From Agelas oroides (taxonomy: Eukaryota > Porifera > Demospongiae > Agelasida > Agelasidae), in the NCBI GenBank assembly GCA_949130485.1, contig OX422192.1:6859085-6923084 (forward strand): a stretch of DNA of 64,000 bases. Reading direction: 5' to 3'. Position 1 is the stretch's first letter; each line of letters opens with the position of its first letter. Both the position numbers and the translations under genes were made by a program. Below the pieces are notes generated by a model. That model did no database searches and was not told the origin of the DNA. It was given only the letters and a program-made list of their open reading frames with translations. This document shows positions 48,780 to 62,409 of the stretch, piece by piece.

Positions 48780-51700
48780 TGTCACGTAGATCCGTTGTAG
48801 AATGGAAGAGAGACATGGTAGAGTGTAGTATAGTCATGTAGAGCCAAGTAGAGCCATGGTAGTATGTAGTAGAGTAAAGTAGAGGTGAGTGGAGCCATGG
48901 TAGAGTGAAGTAGAGTGAAGTAAAGTCGAGTACAGCCATGGTAGGGTATAGTAGAGTTAAGAAGAGTGAAGTAGAGACTTGGTAGAATGTAGTAGAGTAA
49001 CTTAGATCCGTCGTAGAATGGAATAGAGATATGGTAGAGTGTAGTAGAGTCATGTAGAATCAAGTGTAGCCATGGTAGAATGGAGTAGAGCCATCGTAGA
49101 GTGTAGTAGACCCAAGTCGAACCAAGTAGAGCCATGGTAGAGTATAGTAGAGTCAAGTAGAGTCAAGAAGAGACATGGTAGAATGTAGTAGAGTGACGTA
49201 GAGCCATGGTAGAATGGAATAGAGACAATGTAGAGAGTAGCAGAGAATAGTAGACCCAAGTACAGCAAAGTAGAGCCATGGTAGAGTGTAGTAGAGTAAA
49301 GTACAGTTAAGTGGAGCCATGGTAGAGTGAAGTAGAGTGAAGTAAAGTCGAGTACAGCCATGGTAGGGTATAGTAGAGTCAAGAAGAGTGAAGTAGAGAC
49401 TTGGTAGAATGTAGTAGAGTAACGTAGATCCGTGCTAGAATGGAATAGAGATATGGTAGAGTGTAGTAGAGTCATGTAGAATCAAGTGTAGCCCTGGTAG
49501 AATGGAGTAGAGCCATCGTAGAGTGTAGTAGATCCAAGTTGAACCAAGTAGAGCCATGGTAGAGTATGGTAGAGTCAAGTAGAGTCGAGAAGAGACATGG
49601 TAAAATGTAGTAGAGTGACGTAGAGCCATGCTAGAATGGAATAGAGACAAGGTAGAGAGTAGTAGAGTATAGTAGACCCAAGTAGACCCAAGTAGAGCCA
49701 TTGTAGAGTATAGTAGAGTCAGGTAGAGTCAAGAAGAGACATGGTAGAATGTAGTAGAGTCACGTAGAGCCATGGTAGAATGGAATAGAAACATGGAAGA
49801 GAGTAGTAGAGTCATGTAGCGTCAAGTGCAGCCGTGGTAGGAATGGAGTAGGGCCATGGTAGAGTGCAGTAGACCCAAGTAGACCCAGGTAGAGCCCCAT
49901 GGTAGAGTGTAGTAGAGTAAAGTAGATTTAAGTGGAGCCATGGTGGAGTGTAGTAGAGTAAAGTAGAGTTAAGTGGAGCCATGGTAGAGTGAAGTAGAGT
50001 GAAGTAGAGTCCAGTAGAGCCATGGTAGAGTATAGTAGAGTCAAGCAGAGTCAACAAGAGACATCGTAGAATGTAGTAGAGTCACGTAGAGCCGTGCAAG
50101 AATGGAATTAAGACATGGTAGAGAGTAGTAGACCCAAGTGGAACCAAGTAGAGCCATGGTAGAGTGTAGTAGAGTAAAGTGGAGCCATGGTAGAGTGAAG
50201 TAGAGTCAAGTAGAGTCGAGTAGAGCCATGGTTGAGTATAGTAGAGTCAAGTAGAGTCAAGAAGAGACATGGTAGAGTGTAGTAGAGTAAAGTAGAGTTA
50301 AGTGGAGCCATGGTAGAGTGAAGTAGAGTGAAGTAGAGTCCAGTAGAGCCATGGTAGAGTATAGTTGAGTCAAGCAGAGTCAACAAGAGACATCGTAGAA
50401 TGTAGTAGAGTCACGTAGAGCCGTGCAAGAATGGAATTAAGACATGGTAGAGAGTAGTAGACCCAAGTGGAACCAAGTAGAGCCATGGTAGAGTGTAGTA
50501 GAGTAAAGTGGAGCCATGGTAGAGTGAAGTAGAGTAAAGTAGAGTCGAGTAGAGCCATGGTTGAGTATAGTAGAGTCAAGTAGAGTCAAGAAGAGACATG
50601 GTAGAATGTAGTAGAGTCACGTAGAGTCATGGTAGAATGGAATAGAGACATGGTAGAGAGTAGCAAAGTCATGTAGAGTCAAGTGCAGTCATGGTAGAAT
50701 GGAGGAGAGCCATGGTAGAGTGTAGTGGACCCAAGTAGACCCAGGTAGAGCCCCATGGTAGAGTGTAGTAGAGTAAAGTAGAGCTAAGTGGAGCTATGGT
50801 AGAGCGAAGTAGAGTGAAGTAGAGTCAAGTGGAGCCATGGTAGAGTATAGTAGAGTCAAGTAGAGTCAAGAAGAGACATGGTAGAGTATAGTGGTGTCAG
50901 GTAGATCCGTTGTAGAATGGAAGAGAGACATGGTAGAGAGTAGTATAGTCATGTAGAGCCAAGTAGAGCCATGGTAGTATGTAGTAGAGTAAAGTAGAGG
51001 TGAGTGGAGCCATGGTAGAGTGAAGTAGAGTGAAGTAAACTCGAGTACAGCCATGGTAGGGTATAGTAGAGTCAAGAAGAGTCAAGTAGAGACTTGGTAG
51101 AATGTAGTAGAGTAACGTAGATCCGTGGTAGAATGGAATAGAGATATGGTAGAGTGTAGTAGAGTCATGTAGAATCAAGTGTAGCCATGGTAGAATGGAG
51201 TAGAGCCATCTAGAGTGTAGTAGACCGAAGTAGAACCAAGTAGAGCCATGATAGAGTATAGTAGAGTCAAGTAGAGTCAAGAAGAGACATGGTAGAATGT
51301 AGTAGAGTGACGTAGAGCCATGGTAGAATGGAATAGAGACATGGTAGAGAGTAGTAGAGTATAGTAGACCCAAGTAGACCCAAGTATAGAGTGTAGTAGA
51401 GTAAAGTACAGTTAAGTGGAGACATGGTAGAGTGAAGTGGAGTGAAGTAGAGCCAAGTAGAGACATGGTAGAACGTAGTAGAAACACGTAGAGCAATGGT
51501 AGAATGGAATAGAGACATGGTAGAGAGTAGTAGATTCATGTAGAGTCAAGTGTAGCCATGGTAGAATGGAGGAGAGCCATGGTAGAGTGTTGAAGACCCA
51601 TGTTGAACCGAGTAGAGCCATGGAAGAGTGTAGTAGAGTAAAGTAGAGTTAAGTGTAGCCATGATAGACTGAAGTAGATTGAAGTAGAGTCGAGTAGAGC

Positions 51701-51860
51701 CATGGTAGAGTATAGTAGAGTCAAGTAGAGCCAAGAAGAGAAATGGTAGAATGTAGTAGAGTCACGTAGATCCGTGGTAGAATGGAAGAGACACATGGTA
51801 AAGAGTAGTAGAGTCATGTAGAGCCAAGTAGAGCCATGGTAGAGTGTAGTAGAGTAAAGT
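48780..51860 (+). repeat. A block, copy 3 (partial, 3.1 kb)
   Basis: Collinear with 32,199-35,277 at a constant offset of 16,583 (landmarks 48,782, 49,050, 49,435, 49,812, 50,108, 50,370, 50,866 and 51,412). It ends where copies 1 and 2 read GTAGAGGTGAGTGG and this one reads GTAGATTTAAGTGG, which is the B order. The right end of A is therefore replaced by B sequence, an in-register switch. Confidence 0.88.
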
Positions 51861-54800
51861 AGATTTAAGTGGAGCCATGATAGAGTGAAATAGAGTGAAG
51901 TAGAGTCGAGTAGAGCCATGGTAGAGTATAGTAGAGTCAAGTATAGTCAACAAGAGACATGGTAGAGTGTAGTAGAGTGAAGTAGAGTTAAGTGGAGCCA
52001 TGGTAGAGTGAAGTAGAGTGAAATAGAGTCCAGTACAGCCGTGGTAGAGTATAGTAGAGTGAAGCAGTGTCAACAAGAGACATCGTAGAATGTAGTAGAG
52101 TCACGTAGAGCCGTGCAAGAATGGAATTCAGACATGGTAGAGAGTAGTAGACCCAAGTAGAACCAAGTAGAGCCATGGTAGAGTGTAGTAGAGTAAAGTG
52201 GAGCCATGGTAGAGTGAAGTAGAGTGAAGTAGAGTCGAGTAGAGCCATGGTAGAGTATAGTAGAGTCAAGTACAGTCAAGAAGAGACATGGTAGAATGTA
52301 GTAGAGTCACGTAGAGCCATGGTAGAATGGAATAGAGACTTGGTAGAGAGTAGTAAAGTCATGTAGAGTCAAGTGAAGCCATGGTAGAATGGAGTAGAGC
52401 CATGGTAGAGTGTAGTAGACCCAAGTAGACCAAGGTAGAGCCCCATGGTAGAGTGTAGTAGAGTAAAGTAGAGCTAAGTGGAGCCATGGTAGAGCGAAGT
52501 AGAGTGAAGTAGAGTCGAGTAGAGCCATGGTAGAGTATAGTAGAGTCAAGTAGAGTCAAGAAGAGAGATGGTAGAGCATAGTGGTGTCACGTAGATCCAT
52601 TGTAGAATGGAAGAGAGACATGGTAGAGAGTAGTATAGTCATGTAGAGCCAAGTAGAGCCATGGTAGTATGTAGTAGAGTAAAGTAGAGGTGAGTGGAGC
52701 CATGGTAGAGTGAAGTAGAGTGAAGTAAAGTCGAGTACAGCCATGGTAGGGTATAGTAGAGTCAAGAAGAGTGAAGTAGAGACTTGGTAGAATGTAGTAG
52801 AGTAACGTAGATCCGTGCTAGAATGGAATAGAGATATGGTAGAGTGTAGTAGAGTCATGTAGAATCAAGTGTAGCCCTGGTAGAATGGAGTAGAGCCATC
52901 GTAGAGTGTAGTAGATCCAAGTTGAACCAAGTAGAGCTATGGTAGAGTATGGTAGAGACAAGTAGAGTCGAGAAGAGACATGGTAAAATGTAGTAGAGTG
53001 ACGTAGAGCCATGCTAGAATGGAATAGAGACAAGGTAGAGAGTAGTAGAGTATAGTAGACCCAAGTAGACCCAAGTAGAGCCATTGTAGAGTATAGTAGA
53101 GTCAGGTAGAGTCAAGAAGAGACATGGTAGAATGTAGTAGAGTCACGTAGAGCCATGGTAGAATGGAATAGAGACATGGAAGAGAGTAGTAGAGTCATGT
53201 AGCGTCAAGTGCAGCCGTGGTAGGAATGGAGTAGGGCCATGGTAGAGTGCAGTAGACCCAAGTAGACCCAGGTAGAGCCCCATGGTAGAGTGTAGTAGAG
53301 TAAAGTAGATTTAAGTGGAGCCATGGTGGAGTGTAGTAGAGTAAAGTAGAGTTAAGTGGAGCCATGGTAGAGTGAAGTAGAGTGAAGTAGAGTCCAGTAC
53401 AGCCATGGTAGAGTATAGTAGAGTCAAGCAGAGTCAACAAGAGACATCGTAGAATGTGGTAGAGTCACGTAGAGCCATGCAAGAATGGAATTAAGACATG
53501 GTAGAGAGTAGTAGACCCAAGTGGAACCAAGTAGAGCCATGGTAGAGTGTAGTAGAGTAAAGTGGAGCCATGGTAGAGTGAAGTAGAGTGAAGTAGAGTC
53601 GAGTAGAGCCATGGTAGTGTATAGTAGAGTCAAGTAGAGTTAAGAAGAGACATGGTAGAGTGTGGTAGAGTCACGTAGGTCCGTGGTAGAATAGAAGAGA
53701 CACATGGTAGAGAGTAGAAGAGTCATGTAGAGTCAAGTAGAGCCATGGCAGAGTGTAGTAGACTAAAGTAAAGCTAAGTCGAACCATGGTAGAGTGAAGT
53801 AGATTGAAGTAGAGCCAAGTAGAGACATGGTACAATGTAGTAGAATCACGTAGAGCCGTGCTAGAATGGAATAGAGACATGGTAGAGAGTGGTAGAGTCA
53901 TGTAGAGTCAAGTGTAGCCATGGTAGAATGTAGTAGAGCTATCGTAGAGTGTAGTACACCAAAGTAGAACCAAGTAGAGCCATGGTAGAGTATAGTAGAG
54001 TCAAGTAGAGTCAACAAGAGGCATGGTAGAATGTAGTAGAGTCACGTAGAGCCGTGGTAGAATGGAATAGAGACATAGTAGAGAGTAGTAGAGTCATGTA
54101 GACCCAAGTGTCCCATGGTAGAATGTAGTAGAACCATCATAGAGTGTAGTAGACCCAAGTGGAACCAAGTAAAGACATGGTAGAGTGTAGTAGAGTCAAG
54201 TAGAGTCAAGAAGAGACATGGTAGAATGTAGTAGAGTTACGTAGAGCCGTCGTAGAATGGAATAGAGACATAGTAGAGAGTAGTAGAGTCATGTAGAGTC
54301 AAGTGTAGCCAAGGTAGAATGGAGTAGAGCCATGGTAGAGTGTAGTAGACCCAAGTAGACCCAAGCAGAGCCCTGTAGTAGAGTAAAGTAGAGCTAAGTG
54401 GAGCCATGGTAGAGTGAAGTAGAGTCAAGTAGAGCCATGGTAGAATATAGTAGAGTCAAGTAGAGTCAAGAAGAGACATGGTAGAATGTAGTAGAGTCAC
54501 GTAGATCCGTAGTTGAATGGAAAAGAGACATAGTAGAGAGTAGTAGAGTCATGTAGAGTCAAGTGTAGCCATGGTAGATTGGAGGAGAGCCATGGTAGAG
54601 TGTTGAAGACCCAAGTTGAACCAAGTAGAGCCTTGGTAGAGTGTAGTAGAGTAAAGTAGAGTTAAGTGTAGCCATGGTAGAGTGAAGTAGATTGAAGTAG
54701 ATTCGAGTAGAGCCATGGAAGAGTATAGTAGAGTCAAGTAGAATCAAGAAGAGACATGGTAGAGTGTAGTAGAGTGAAGTAGAGTCAAGGAGAACTGTGG

Positions 54801-55439
54801 TAGAGTAAAGTAGAGTCAAGCAGAGTCAACAAGAGACATCGTAGAATGTAGTAGAGTCACATAGAGCCGTGCAAAAATGGAATTGAGACATGGTAGAGAG
54901 TAGTAGACCCAAGTGGAACCAAGTAGAGCCATGGTAGAGTGTAGTAGAGTAAAGTGGAGCCATGGTAGAGTGAAGTAGAGTCAAGCAGAGTCGAGTAGAG
55001 CCATGGTAGTGTATAGTAGAGTCAAGTAGAGTCAAGAAGAGACATGGTAGAGTGTGGTAGAGTCACGTAGGTCCGTGGTAGAATAGAAGAGACACATGGT
55101 AGAGAGTAGTAGAGTCATGTAGAGTCAAGTATAGCCATGGCAGAGTGTAGTAGACTAAAGTAAAGCTAAGTCGAACCATGGTAGAGTGAAGTAGATTGAA
55201 GTAGAGCCAAGTGGAGACATGGTAGAATGTAGTAGAGTCACGTAGAGCCATGGTAGAATGTAATAGAGACAAGGCAGAGAGTAGTAGAGTCATGTAGAGT
55301 CAAGTGTAGCCATGGTAGAATGGAGGAGAGCCATTGTAGAGTGTTGAACACCCAAGTTGAACCAAGTAGAGCCATGGTAGAATGTAGTAGAGTAAAGTAG
55401 AGTTAAGTGTAGCCATGGTAGAGTGAAGTAGATTGAAGT

Positions 55440-56090
55440 AGAGTCGAGTAGAGCCATGGTAGAGTATAGTAGAGTCAAGTAGAGTCTAGAAGAGACATGG
55501 TAGAATGTAGTAGAGTCACGTAGAGCCGTGGTAGAATAGAATAGAGACATGGTAGAGAGTAGTAGAGTCATATAGAGTGAAGTGTAGCCATGGTAGAATG
55601 TAGTAGAGCTATCGTAGAGTGTAGTACACCCAAGTAGAACCAAGTAGAGCCATGGTAGAGTATAGTAGAGTCAAGTAGAGTCAACAAGAGGCATGGTAGA
55701 ATGTATTAGAGTCACGTAGAGCCGTGGTAGAATGGAATAGAGACATAGTAGAGAGTAGTAGAGTCATGTAGACCCAAGTGTCCCATGGTAGAATGTAGTA
55801 GAACCATCATAGAGTGTAGTAGACCCAAGTGGAACCAAGTAAAGACATGGTAGAGTATAGTAGAGTCAAGTAGAGTCAAGAAGAGACATGGTAGAATGTA
55901 GTAGATTTACGTAGAGCCGTCGTAGAATGGAATAGAGACATAATAGAGAGTAGTAGAGTCATGTAGAGTCAAGTGTAGCCAAGGTAGAATGGAGTAGAGC
56001 CATGGTAGAGTGTAGTAGACCCAAGTAGACCAAAGCAGAGCCCTGTAGTAGAGTAAAGTAGAGCTAAGTGGAGCCATGGTAGAGTGAAGT
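55440..56090 (+). repeat. 651-bp tandem repeat, copy 1
   Basis: Landmarks recur 651 bp downstream: GTCTAGAAGAGACATGG at 55,484 and 56,135, GTAGAGCTATCG near 55,604 and 56,255, and GTGTCCCATGG near 55,788 and 56,439. The unit is about three segments. The homologous tandem in the next higher-order copy lies at about 61.1-62.2 kb. Confidence 0.83.
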
Positions 56091-56645
56091 AGAGTCGAGT
56101 AGGGCCATGGTAGAGTATAGTAGAGTCAAGTAGAGTCTAGAAGAGACATGGTAGAATGTAGTAGAGTCACGTAGAGCCGTGGTAGAATAGAATAGAGACA
56201 TGGTAGAGAGTAGTAGAGTCATATAGAGTGAAGTGTAGCCATGGTAGAATGTAGTAGAGCTATCGTAGAGTGTAGTACACCCAAGTAGAACCAAGTAGAG
56301 CCATGGTAGAGTATAGTAGAGTCAAGTAGAGTCAAGAAGAGGCATGGTAGAATGTATTAGAGTCACGTAGAGCCGTGGTAGAATGGAATAGAGACATACT
56401 AGAGAGTAGTAGAGTCATGTAGACCCAAGTGTCCCATGGTAGAATGTAGTAGAACCATCATAGAGTGTAGTAGACCCAAGTGGAACCAAGTAAAGACATG
56501 GTAGAGTATAGTAAAGTCAAGTAGAGTCAAGAAGAGACATGGTAGAATGCAGTAGAGTTACGTAGAGCCGTCGTAGAATGGAATAGAGACATAGTAGAGA
56601 GTAGTAGAGTCATGTAGAGTCAAGTGTAGCCATGGTAGAATGGAG
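56091..56645 (+). repeat. 651-bp tandem repeat, copy 2 (slightly short)
   Basis: Collinear with copy 1 to about 56,640, where copy 1 continues GTAGCCAAGGTAG and this copy GTAGCCATGGTAG and then GGAGGAGAGCC. The switch is into the segment order of 54.55 kb. Both copies carry GTATTAGAGTCACG, while the related segment near 54.03 kb has GTAGTAGAGTCACG. Confidence 0.8.
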
Positions 56646-56797
56646 GAGAGCCATGGTAGAGTGTTGAAGACCCAAGTTGAACCAAGTAGAGCCTTGGTAG
56701 AGTGTAGTAGAGTAAAGTAGAGTTAAGTGTAGCCATGGTAGAGTGAAGTAGATTGAAGTAGATTCGAGTAGAGCCATGGAAGAGTATAGTAGAGTCA

Positions 56798-56803
56798 TTG
56801 ACA
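56798..56803 (+). other. 6-bp insertion TTGACA inside a repeat word
   Basis: Between GTAGAGTCA and AGTAGAG, where all relatives such as 54,731 have no extra bases, six bases TTGACA are inserted. With the preceding GTCA they form GTCA-T-TGAC, a short inverted repeat. The same insertion is present at 62,404-62,409 in the second higher-order copy, so it predates that duplication. Confidence 0.85.
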
Positions 56804-59800
56804 AGTAGAGTCAAGAAGAGACATGGTAGAGTGTAGTAGAGTGAAGAAGAGTCCAGGAGAACTGTGGTAGAGTAAAGCAGAGTCAAGCAGAGTCAACAAG
56901 AGACATCGTAGAATGTAGTAGAGTCACATAGAACCGTGCAAAAATGGAATTGAGACATGGTAGAGAGTAGTAGACCCAAGTAGAACCAAGTAGAGCCATG
57001 GTAGAGTGTAGTAGAGTAAAGTGGAGCCATGGTAGAGTGAAGTAGAGTCAAGCAGAGTCGAGTAGAGCCATGGTAGTGTATAGTAGAGTCAGGTAGAGTC
57101 AAGAAGAGACATGGTAGAGTGTGGTAGAGTCACGTAGAGCCATGGTAGAATGGAATAGAGACATGGTAGAGAGTAGTAGAGTCATGTATAGTCAAGTGCA
57201 GCCTTGGTAGGAATGGAGTAGGGCCATGGTAGAGTGCAGTAGACCCAAGTACACCCAGGTAGAGCCCCATGGTAGAGTGTAGTAGAGTAAAGTGGATTTA
57301 AGTGGAGCCATGGTAGAGTGAAGTAGAGTGAAGTAGAGTCAAGTAGAGTCATGGTAGAGTATAGTAGAGTCAAGTAGAGTCAAGCAGAGACATGGTAGAA
57401 TGTACTAGAGTCATGTATAGCGAAGTGGAGCCATGGTAGAGTGTAGTAGAGTAAAGTAGAGTTAAGTGGAGCCATGGTAGAGTGAAGTAGATTGAAGTTG
57501 AGTCGAGTAGAGCCATGGTAGAGTATAGTAGAGTCAAGTAGAGTCAAGAAGAGACATGATAGAGTGTGGTAGAGTCACGTAGGTCTGTGGTAGAATAGAA
57601 GAGACACATGGTAGGGAGTAGTAGAGTCATGTAGAGTCAAGTAGAGCCATGGCAGAGTGTAGTAGACTAAAGTAAAGCTAAGTCGAACCATGGTAGAGTG
57701 AAGTAGATTGAAGTAGAGCCAAGTAGAGACATGGTACAATGTAGTAGAGTCACGTAGAGCCATGGTAGAATGTAATAGAGACAAGGTAGAGAGTGGTAGA
57801 GTCATGTAGAGTCAAGTGAACCCATGGTAGAATGGAGTAGAGCCATGGTAGAGTGTAGTAGAGCCAAGTAGACACAAGTAGAGTGAAGTAGAGTCGAGTA
57901 GACCCATGGTAGAGTATAGTAGAGTCAAGTAGAGTCAACAAGAGACATGGTAGGATGTAGTAGAGTCACGTAGAGCCGTGGTAGAATGGAATAGAGACAT
58001 GGTAGAGAGTAGTAGAGTCATGTAGAGTCAAGTGTAGCCATGGTAGAATGTAGTAGAGCTATCGTAGAGTGTAGTACACCCAAGTAGAACAAAGTAGAGC
58101 CATGGTAGAGTATAGTAGAGTCAAGTAGAGTCAACAAGAGGCATGGTAGAATGTATTAGAGTCACGTTGAGCCGTGGTAGAATGGAATAGAGACATAGTA
58201 GAGAGTAGTAGAGTCATGTAGACCCAAGTGTCCCATGGTAGAATGTAGTAGAGCCATCATAGAGTGTAGTAGACCCAAGTGGAACCAAGTAAACCCATGG
58301 TAGAGTATAGTAGAGTCAAGTAGAGTCAAGAAGAGACATGGTAGAATGTACTAGAGTTACGTAGAGCCATCGTAGAATGGAATAGAGACATAGTAGAGAG
58401 TAGTAGAGTCATGTAGAGTCAAGTGTAGCCCAGGTAGAATGGAGTAGAGCCATGGTAGAGTGTAGTAGACCCAAGTAGACCCAAGCAGAGCCCTGTAGTA
58501 GAGTAAAGTAGAGCGAAGTAGAGCCATGGTAGAGTGAAGTAGAGTCAAGTAGAACCATGGTAGAATAGAGTAGAGTCAAGTAGAGTCAAGAAGAGACATG
58601 GTAGAATGTAGTAGAGTCACGTAGATCTGTAGTAGAATGGAAGAGAGACATGGTAGAGAGTAGTAGAGTATAGTAGACCCAAGTAGACCCAAGTAGAGCC
58701 ATGGTAGAGTGTAGTAGAGAAAAGTACAGTTAAGTGGAGACATGGTAGAGTGAAGTGGAGTGAAGTAGAGCCAAGTAGAGACATGGTAGAATGTAGTAGA
58801 GACACGTAGAGCAAAGGTAGAATGGAATAGAGATATGGTAGAGAGCAGTAGAGTCATGTAGAGTCAAGTGTAGCCATGGTAGAATGGAGGAGAGCCATGG
58901 TAGAGTGTTGAAGACCAAAGTTGAACCAAGTAGAGCCATGGTAGAGTGTAGTAGAGTAAAGTAGAGTTAAGTGTAGCCATGATAGAGTGAAGTAGATTGA
59001 AGTAGAGTCGAGTAGAGCCATGGTAGAGTATAGTAGTGTCAAGTAGAGCCAAGAAGAGAAATGGTAGAATGTAGTAGAGTCACGTAGATCCGTGGTAGAA
59101 TGGAAGAGAGACATGGTAAAGAGTAGTAGAGTCATGTAGAGCCAAGTAGAGCCATGGTAGAGTGTAGTAGAGTAAAGTAGATTTAAGTGGAGCCATGATA
59201 GAGTGAAACAGAGTGAAGTAGAGTCGAGTAGAGCCATGGTAGAGTATAGTAGAGTCAAGTATAGTCAACAAGAGACATGGTAGAGTGTAGTAGAGTGAAG
59301 TAGAGTTAAGTGGAGCCATGGTAGAGTGAAGTAGAGTGAAATAGAGTCCAGTACAGCCGTGGTAGAGTATAGTAGAGTGAAGCAGTGTCAACAAGAGACA
59401 TCGTAGAATGTAGTAGAGTCACGTAGAGCCGTGCAAGAATGGAATTGAGACATGGTAGAGAGTAGTAGACCCAAGTAGAACCAAGTAGAGCCATGGTAGA
59501 GTGTAGTAGAGTAAAGTGGAGCCATGGTAGAGTGAAGTAGAGTGAAGTAGAGTCGAGTAGAGCCATGGTAGAGTATAGTAGAGTCAAGTACAGTCAAGAA
59601 GAGACATGGTAGAATGTAGTAGAGTCACGTAGAGCCATGGTAGAATGGAATAGAGACTTGGTAGAGAGTAGTAAAGTCATGTAGAGTCAAGTGAAGCCAT
59701 GGTAGAATGGAGTAGAGCCATGGTAGAGTGTAGTAGACCCAAGTAGACCAAGGTAGAGCCCCATGGTAGAGTGTAGTAGAGTAAAGTAGAGCTAAGTGGA

Positions 59801-60879
59801 GCCATGGTAGAGCGAAGTAGAGTGAAGTAGAGTCGAGTAGAGCCATGGTAGAGTATTGTAGAGTCAAGTAGAGTCAAGAAGAGACATGGTAGAGCATAGT
59901 GGTGTCACGTAGATCCGTTGTAGAATAGAAGAGAGACATGGTAGAGAGTAGTATATCATGTAGAGCCAAGTAGAGCCATGGTAGTATGTAGTAGAGTAAA
60001 GTAGAGGTGAGTGGAGCCATGGTAGAGTGAAGTAGAGTGAAGTAAAGTCGAGTACAGCCATGGTAGGGTATAGTAGAGTCAAGAAGAGTGAAGTAGAGAC
60101 TTGGTAGAATGTAGTAGAGTAACGTAGATCCGTGCTAGAATGGAATAGAGATATGGTAGAGTGTAGTAGAGTCATGTAGAATCAAGTGTAGCCCTGGTAG
60201 AATGGAGTAGAGCCATCGTAGAGTGTAGTAGATCCAAGTTGAACCAAGTAGAGCCATGGTAGAGTATGGTAGAGACAAGTAGAGTCGAGAAGAGACATGG
60301 TAAAATGTAGTAGAGTGACGTAGAGCCATGCTAGAATGGAATAGAGACAAGGTAGAGAGTAGTAGAGTATAGTAGACCCAAGTAGACCCAAGTAGAGCCA
60401 TTGTAGAGTATAGTAGAGTCAGGTAGAGTCAAGAAGAGACATGGTAGAATGTAGTAGAGTCACGTAGAGCCATGGTAGAATGGAATAAAGACATGGAAAA
60501 GAGTAGTAGAGTCATGTAGCGTCAAGTGCAGCCATGGTAGGAATGGAGTAGGGCCATGGTAGAGTGCAGTAGACCCAAGTAGACCCAGGTAGAGCCCCAT
60601 GGTAGAGTGTAGTAGAGTAAAGTAGATTTAAGTGGAGCCATGGTGGAGTGTAGTAGAGTAAAGTAGAGTTAAGTGGAGCCATGGTAGAGTGAAGTAGAGT
60701 GAAGTAGAGTCCAGTAGAGCCATGGTAGAGTATAGTAGAGTCAAGCAGAGTCAACAAGAGACATCGTAGAATGTGGTAGAGTCACGTAGAGCCATGCAAG
60801 AATGGAATTAAGACATGGTAGAGAGTAGTAGACCCAAGTGGAACCACGTAGAGCCATGGTAGACTGTAGTAGAGTAAAG

Positions 60880-60892
60880 TGGAGCCATGGTA
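60880..60892 (+). other. 41-bp deletion junction (four words)
   Basis: In copy 1, at about 53,570-53,615, the order is GTGGAGCCATG, GTAGAGTGAA, GTAGAGTGAA, GTAGAGTCGA, GTAGAGCCATG, GTAGTGTATA. Here GTGGAGCCATG is followed directly by GTAGTGTATA. Exactly 10+10+10+11 bases are missing, and the junction stays in phase. Confidence 0.85.
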
Positions 60893-62403
60893 GTGTATAG
60901 TAGAGTCAAGTAGAGTTAAGAAGAGACATGGTAGAGTGTGGTAGAGTCACGTAGGTCCGTGGTAGAATAGAAGAGACACATGGTAGAGAGTAGAAGAGTC
61001 ATGTAGAGTCAAGTAGAGCCATGGCAGAGTGTAGTAGACTAAAGTAAAGCTAAGTCGAACCATGGTAGAGTGAAGTAGATTGAAGTAGAGCCAAGTAGAG
61101 ACATGGTACAATGTAGTAGAATCACGTAGAGCCGTGCTAGAATGGAATAGAGACATGGTAGAGAGTGGTAGAGTCATGTAGAGTCAAGTGTAGCCATGGT
61201 AGAATGTAGTAGAGCTATCGTAGAGTGTAGTACACCCAAGTAGAACCAAGTAGAGCCATGGTAGAGTATAGTAGAGTCAAGTAGAGTCAACAAGAGGCAT
61301 GGTAGAATGTATTAGAGTCACGTAGAGCCGTGGTAGAATGGAATAGAGACATAGTAGAGAGTAGTAGAGTCATGTAGACCCAAGTGTCCCATGGTAGAAT
61401 GTAGTAGAACCATCATAGAGTGTAGTAGACCCAAGTGGAACCAAGTAAAGACATGGTAGAGTATAGTAGAGTCAAGTAGAGTCAAGAAGAGACATGGTAG
61501 AATGTAGTAGATTTACGTAGAGCCGTCGTAGAATGGAATAGAGACATAATAGAGAGTAGTAGAGTCATGTAGAGTCAAGTGTAGCCAAGGTAGAATGGAG
61601 TAGAGCCATGGTAGAGTGTAGTAGACCCAAGTAGACCAAAGCAGAGCCCTGTAGTAGAGTAAAGTAGAGCTAAGTGGAGCCATGGTAGAGTGAAGTAGAG
61701 TCGAGTAGGGCCATGGTAGAGTATAGTAGAGTCAAGTAGAGTCTAGAAGAGACATGGTAGAATGTAGTAGAGTCACGTAGAGCCGTGGTAGAATAGAATA
61801 GAGACATGGTAGAGAGTAGTAGAGTCATATAGAGTGAAGTGTAGCCATGGTAGAATGTAGTAGAGCTATCGTAGAGTGTAGTACACCCAAGTAGAACCAA
61901 GTAGAGCCATGGTAGAGTATAGTAGAGTCAAGTAGAGTCAAGAAGAGGCATGGTAGAATGTATTAGAGTCACGTAGAGCCGTGGTAGAATGGAATAGAGA
62001 CATACTAGAGAGTAGTAGAGTCATGTAGACCCAAGTGTCCCATGGTAGAATGTAGTAGAACCATCATAGAGTGTAGTAGACCCAAGTGGAACCAAGTAAA
62101 GACATGGTAGAGTATAGTAAAGTCAAGTAGAGTCAAGAAGAGACATGGTAGAATGCAGTAGAGTTACGTAGAGCCGTCGTAGAATGGAATAGAGACATAG
62201 TAGAGAGTAGTAGAGTCATGTAGAGTCAAGTGTAGCCATGGTAGAATGGAGGAGAGCCATGGTAGAGTGTTGAAGACCCAAGTTGAACCAAGTAGAGCCT
62301 TGGTAGAGTGTAGTAGAGTAAAGTAGAGTTAAGTGTAGCCATGGTAGAGTGAAGTAGATTGAAGTAGATTCGAGTAGAGCCATGGAAGAGTATAGTAGAG
62401 TCA

Positions 62404-62409
62404 TTGACA
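62404..62409 (+). other. Duplicate copy of the TTGACA insertion
   Basis: Identical to the insertion at 56,798-56,803, exactly 5,606 bp downstream. It is a useful marker for counting copies of this higher-order repeat outside the window. Confidence 0.85.

Larger units (their letters stand above)
51340..58650 (+). repeat. 7.3-kb higher-order repeat, copy 1
   Basis: Landmarks from 51,536 to 52,556 recur at +7,318, and those at 52,818 and 53,195 at +7,317. Those from 53,671 to about 54.4 kb recur at +7,276, and those from 55.6 kb to 58.39 kb at +5,606. The unit starts with B-type segments overlapping the end of A copy 3 and then, from about 53.65 kb, contains a distinct vocabulary: GTAGAGCTATCG, GTGTCCCATGG, GAAGAGGCATGG and GTCCGTGGTAGAATAG. 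It contains the 651-bp tandem and a 6-bp insertion at 56,798-56,803. Confidence 0.87.
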
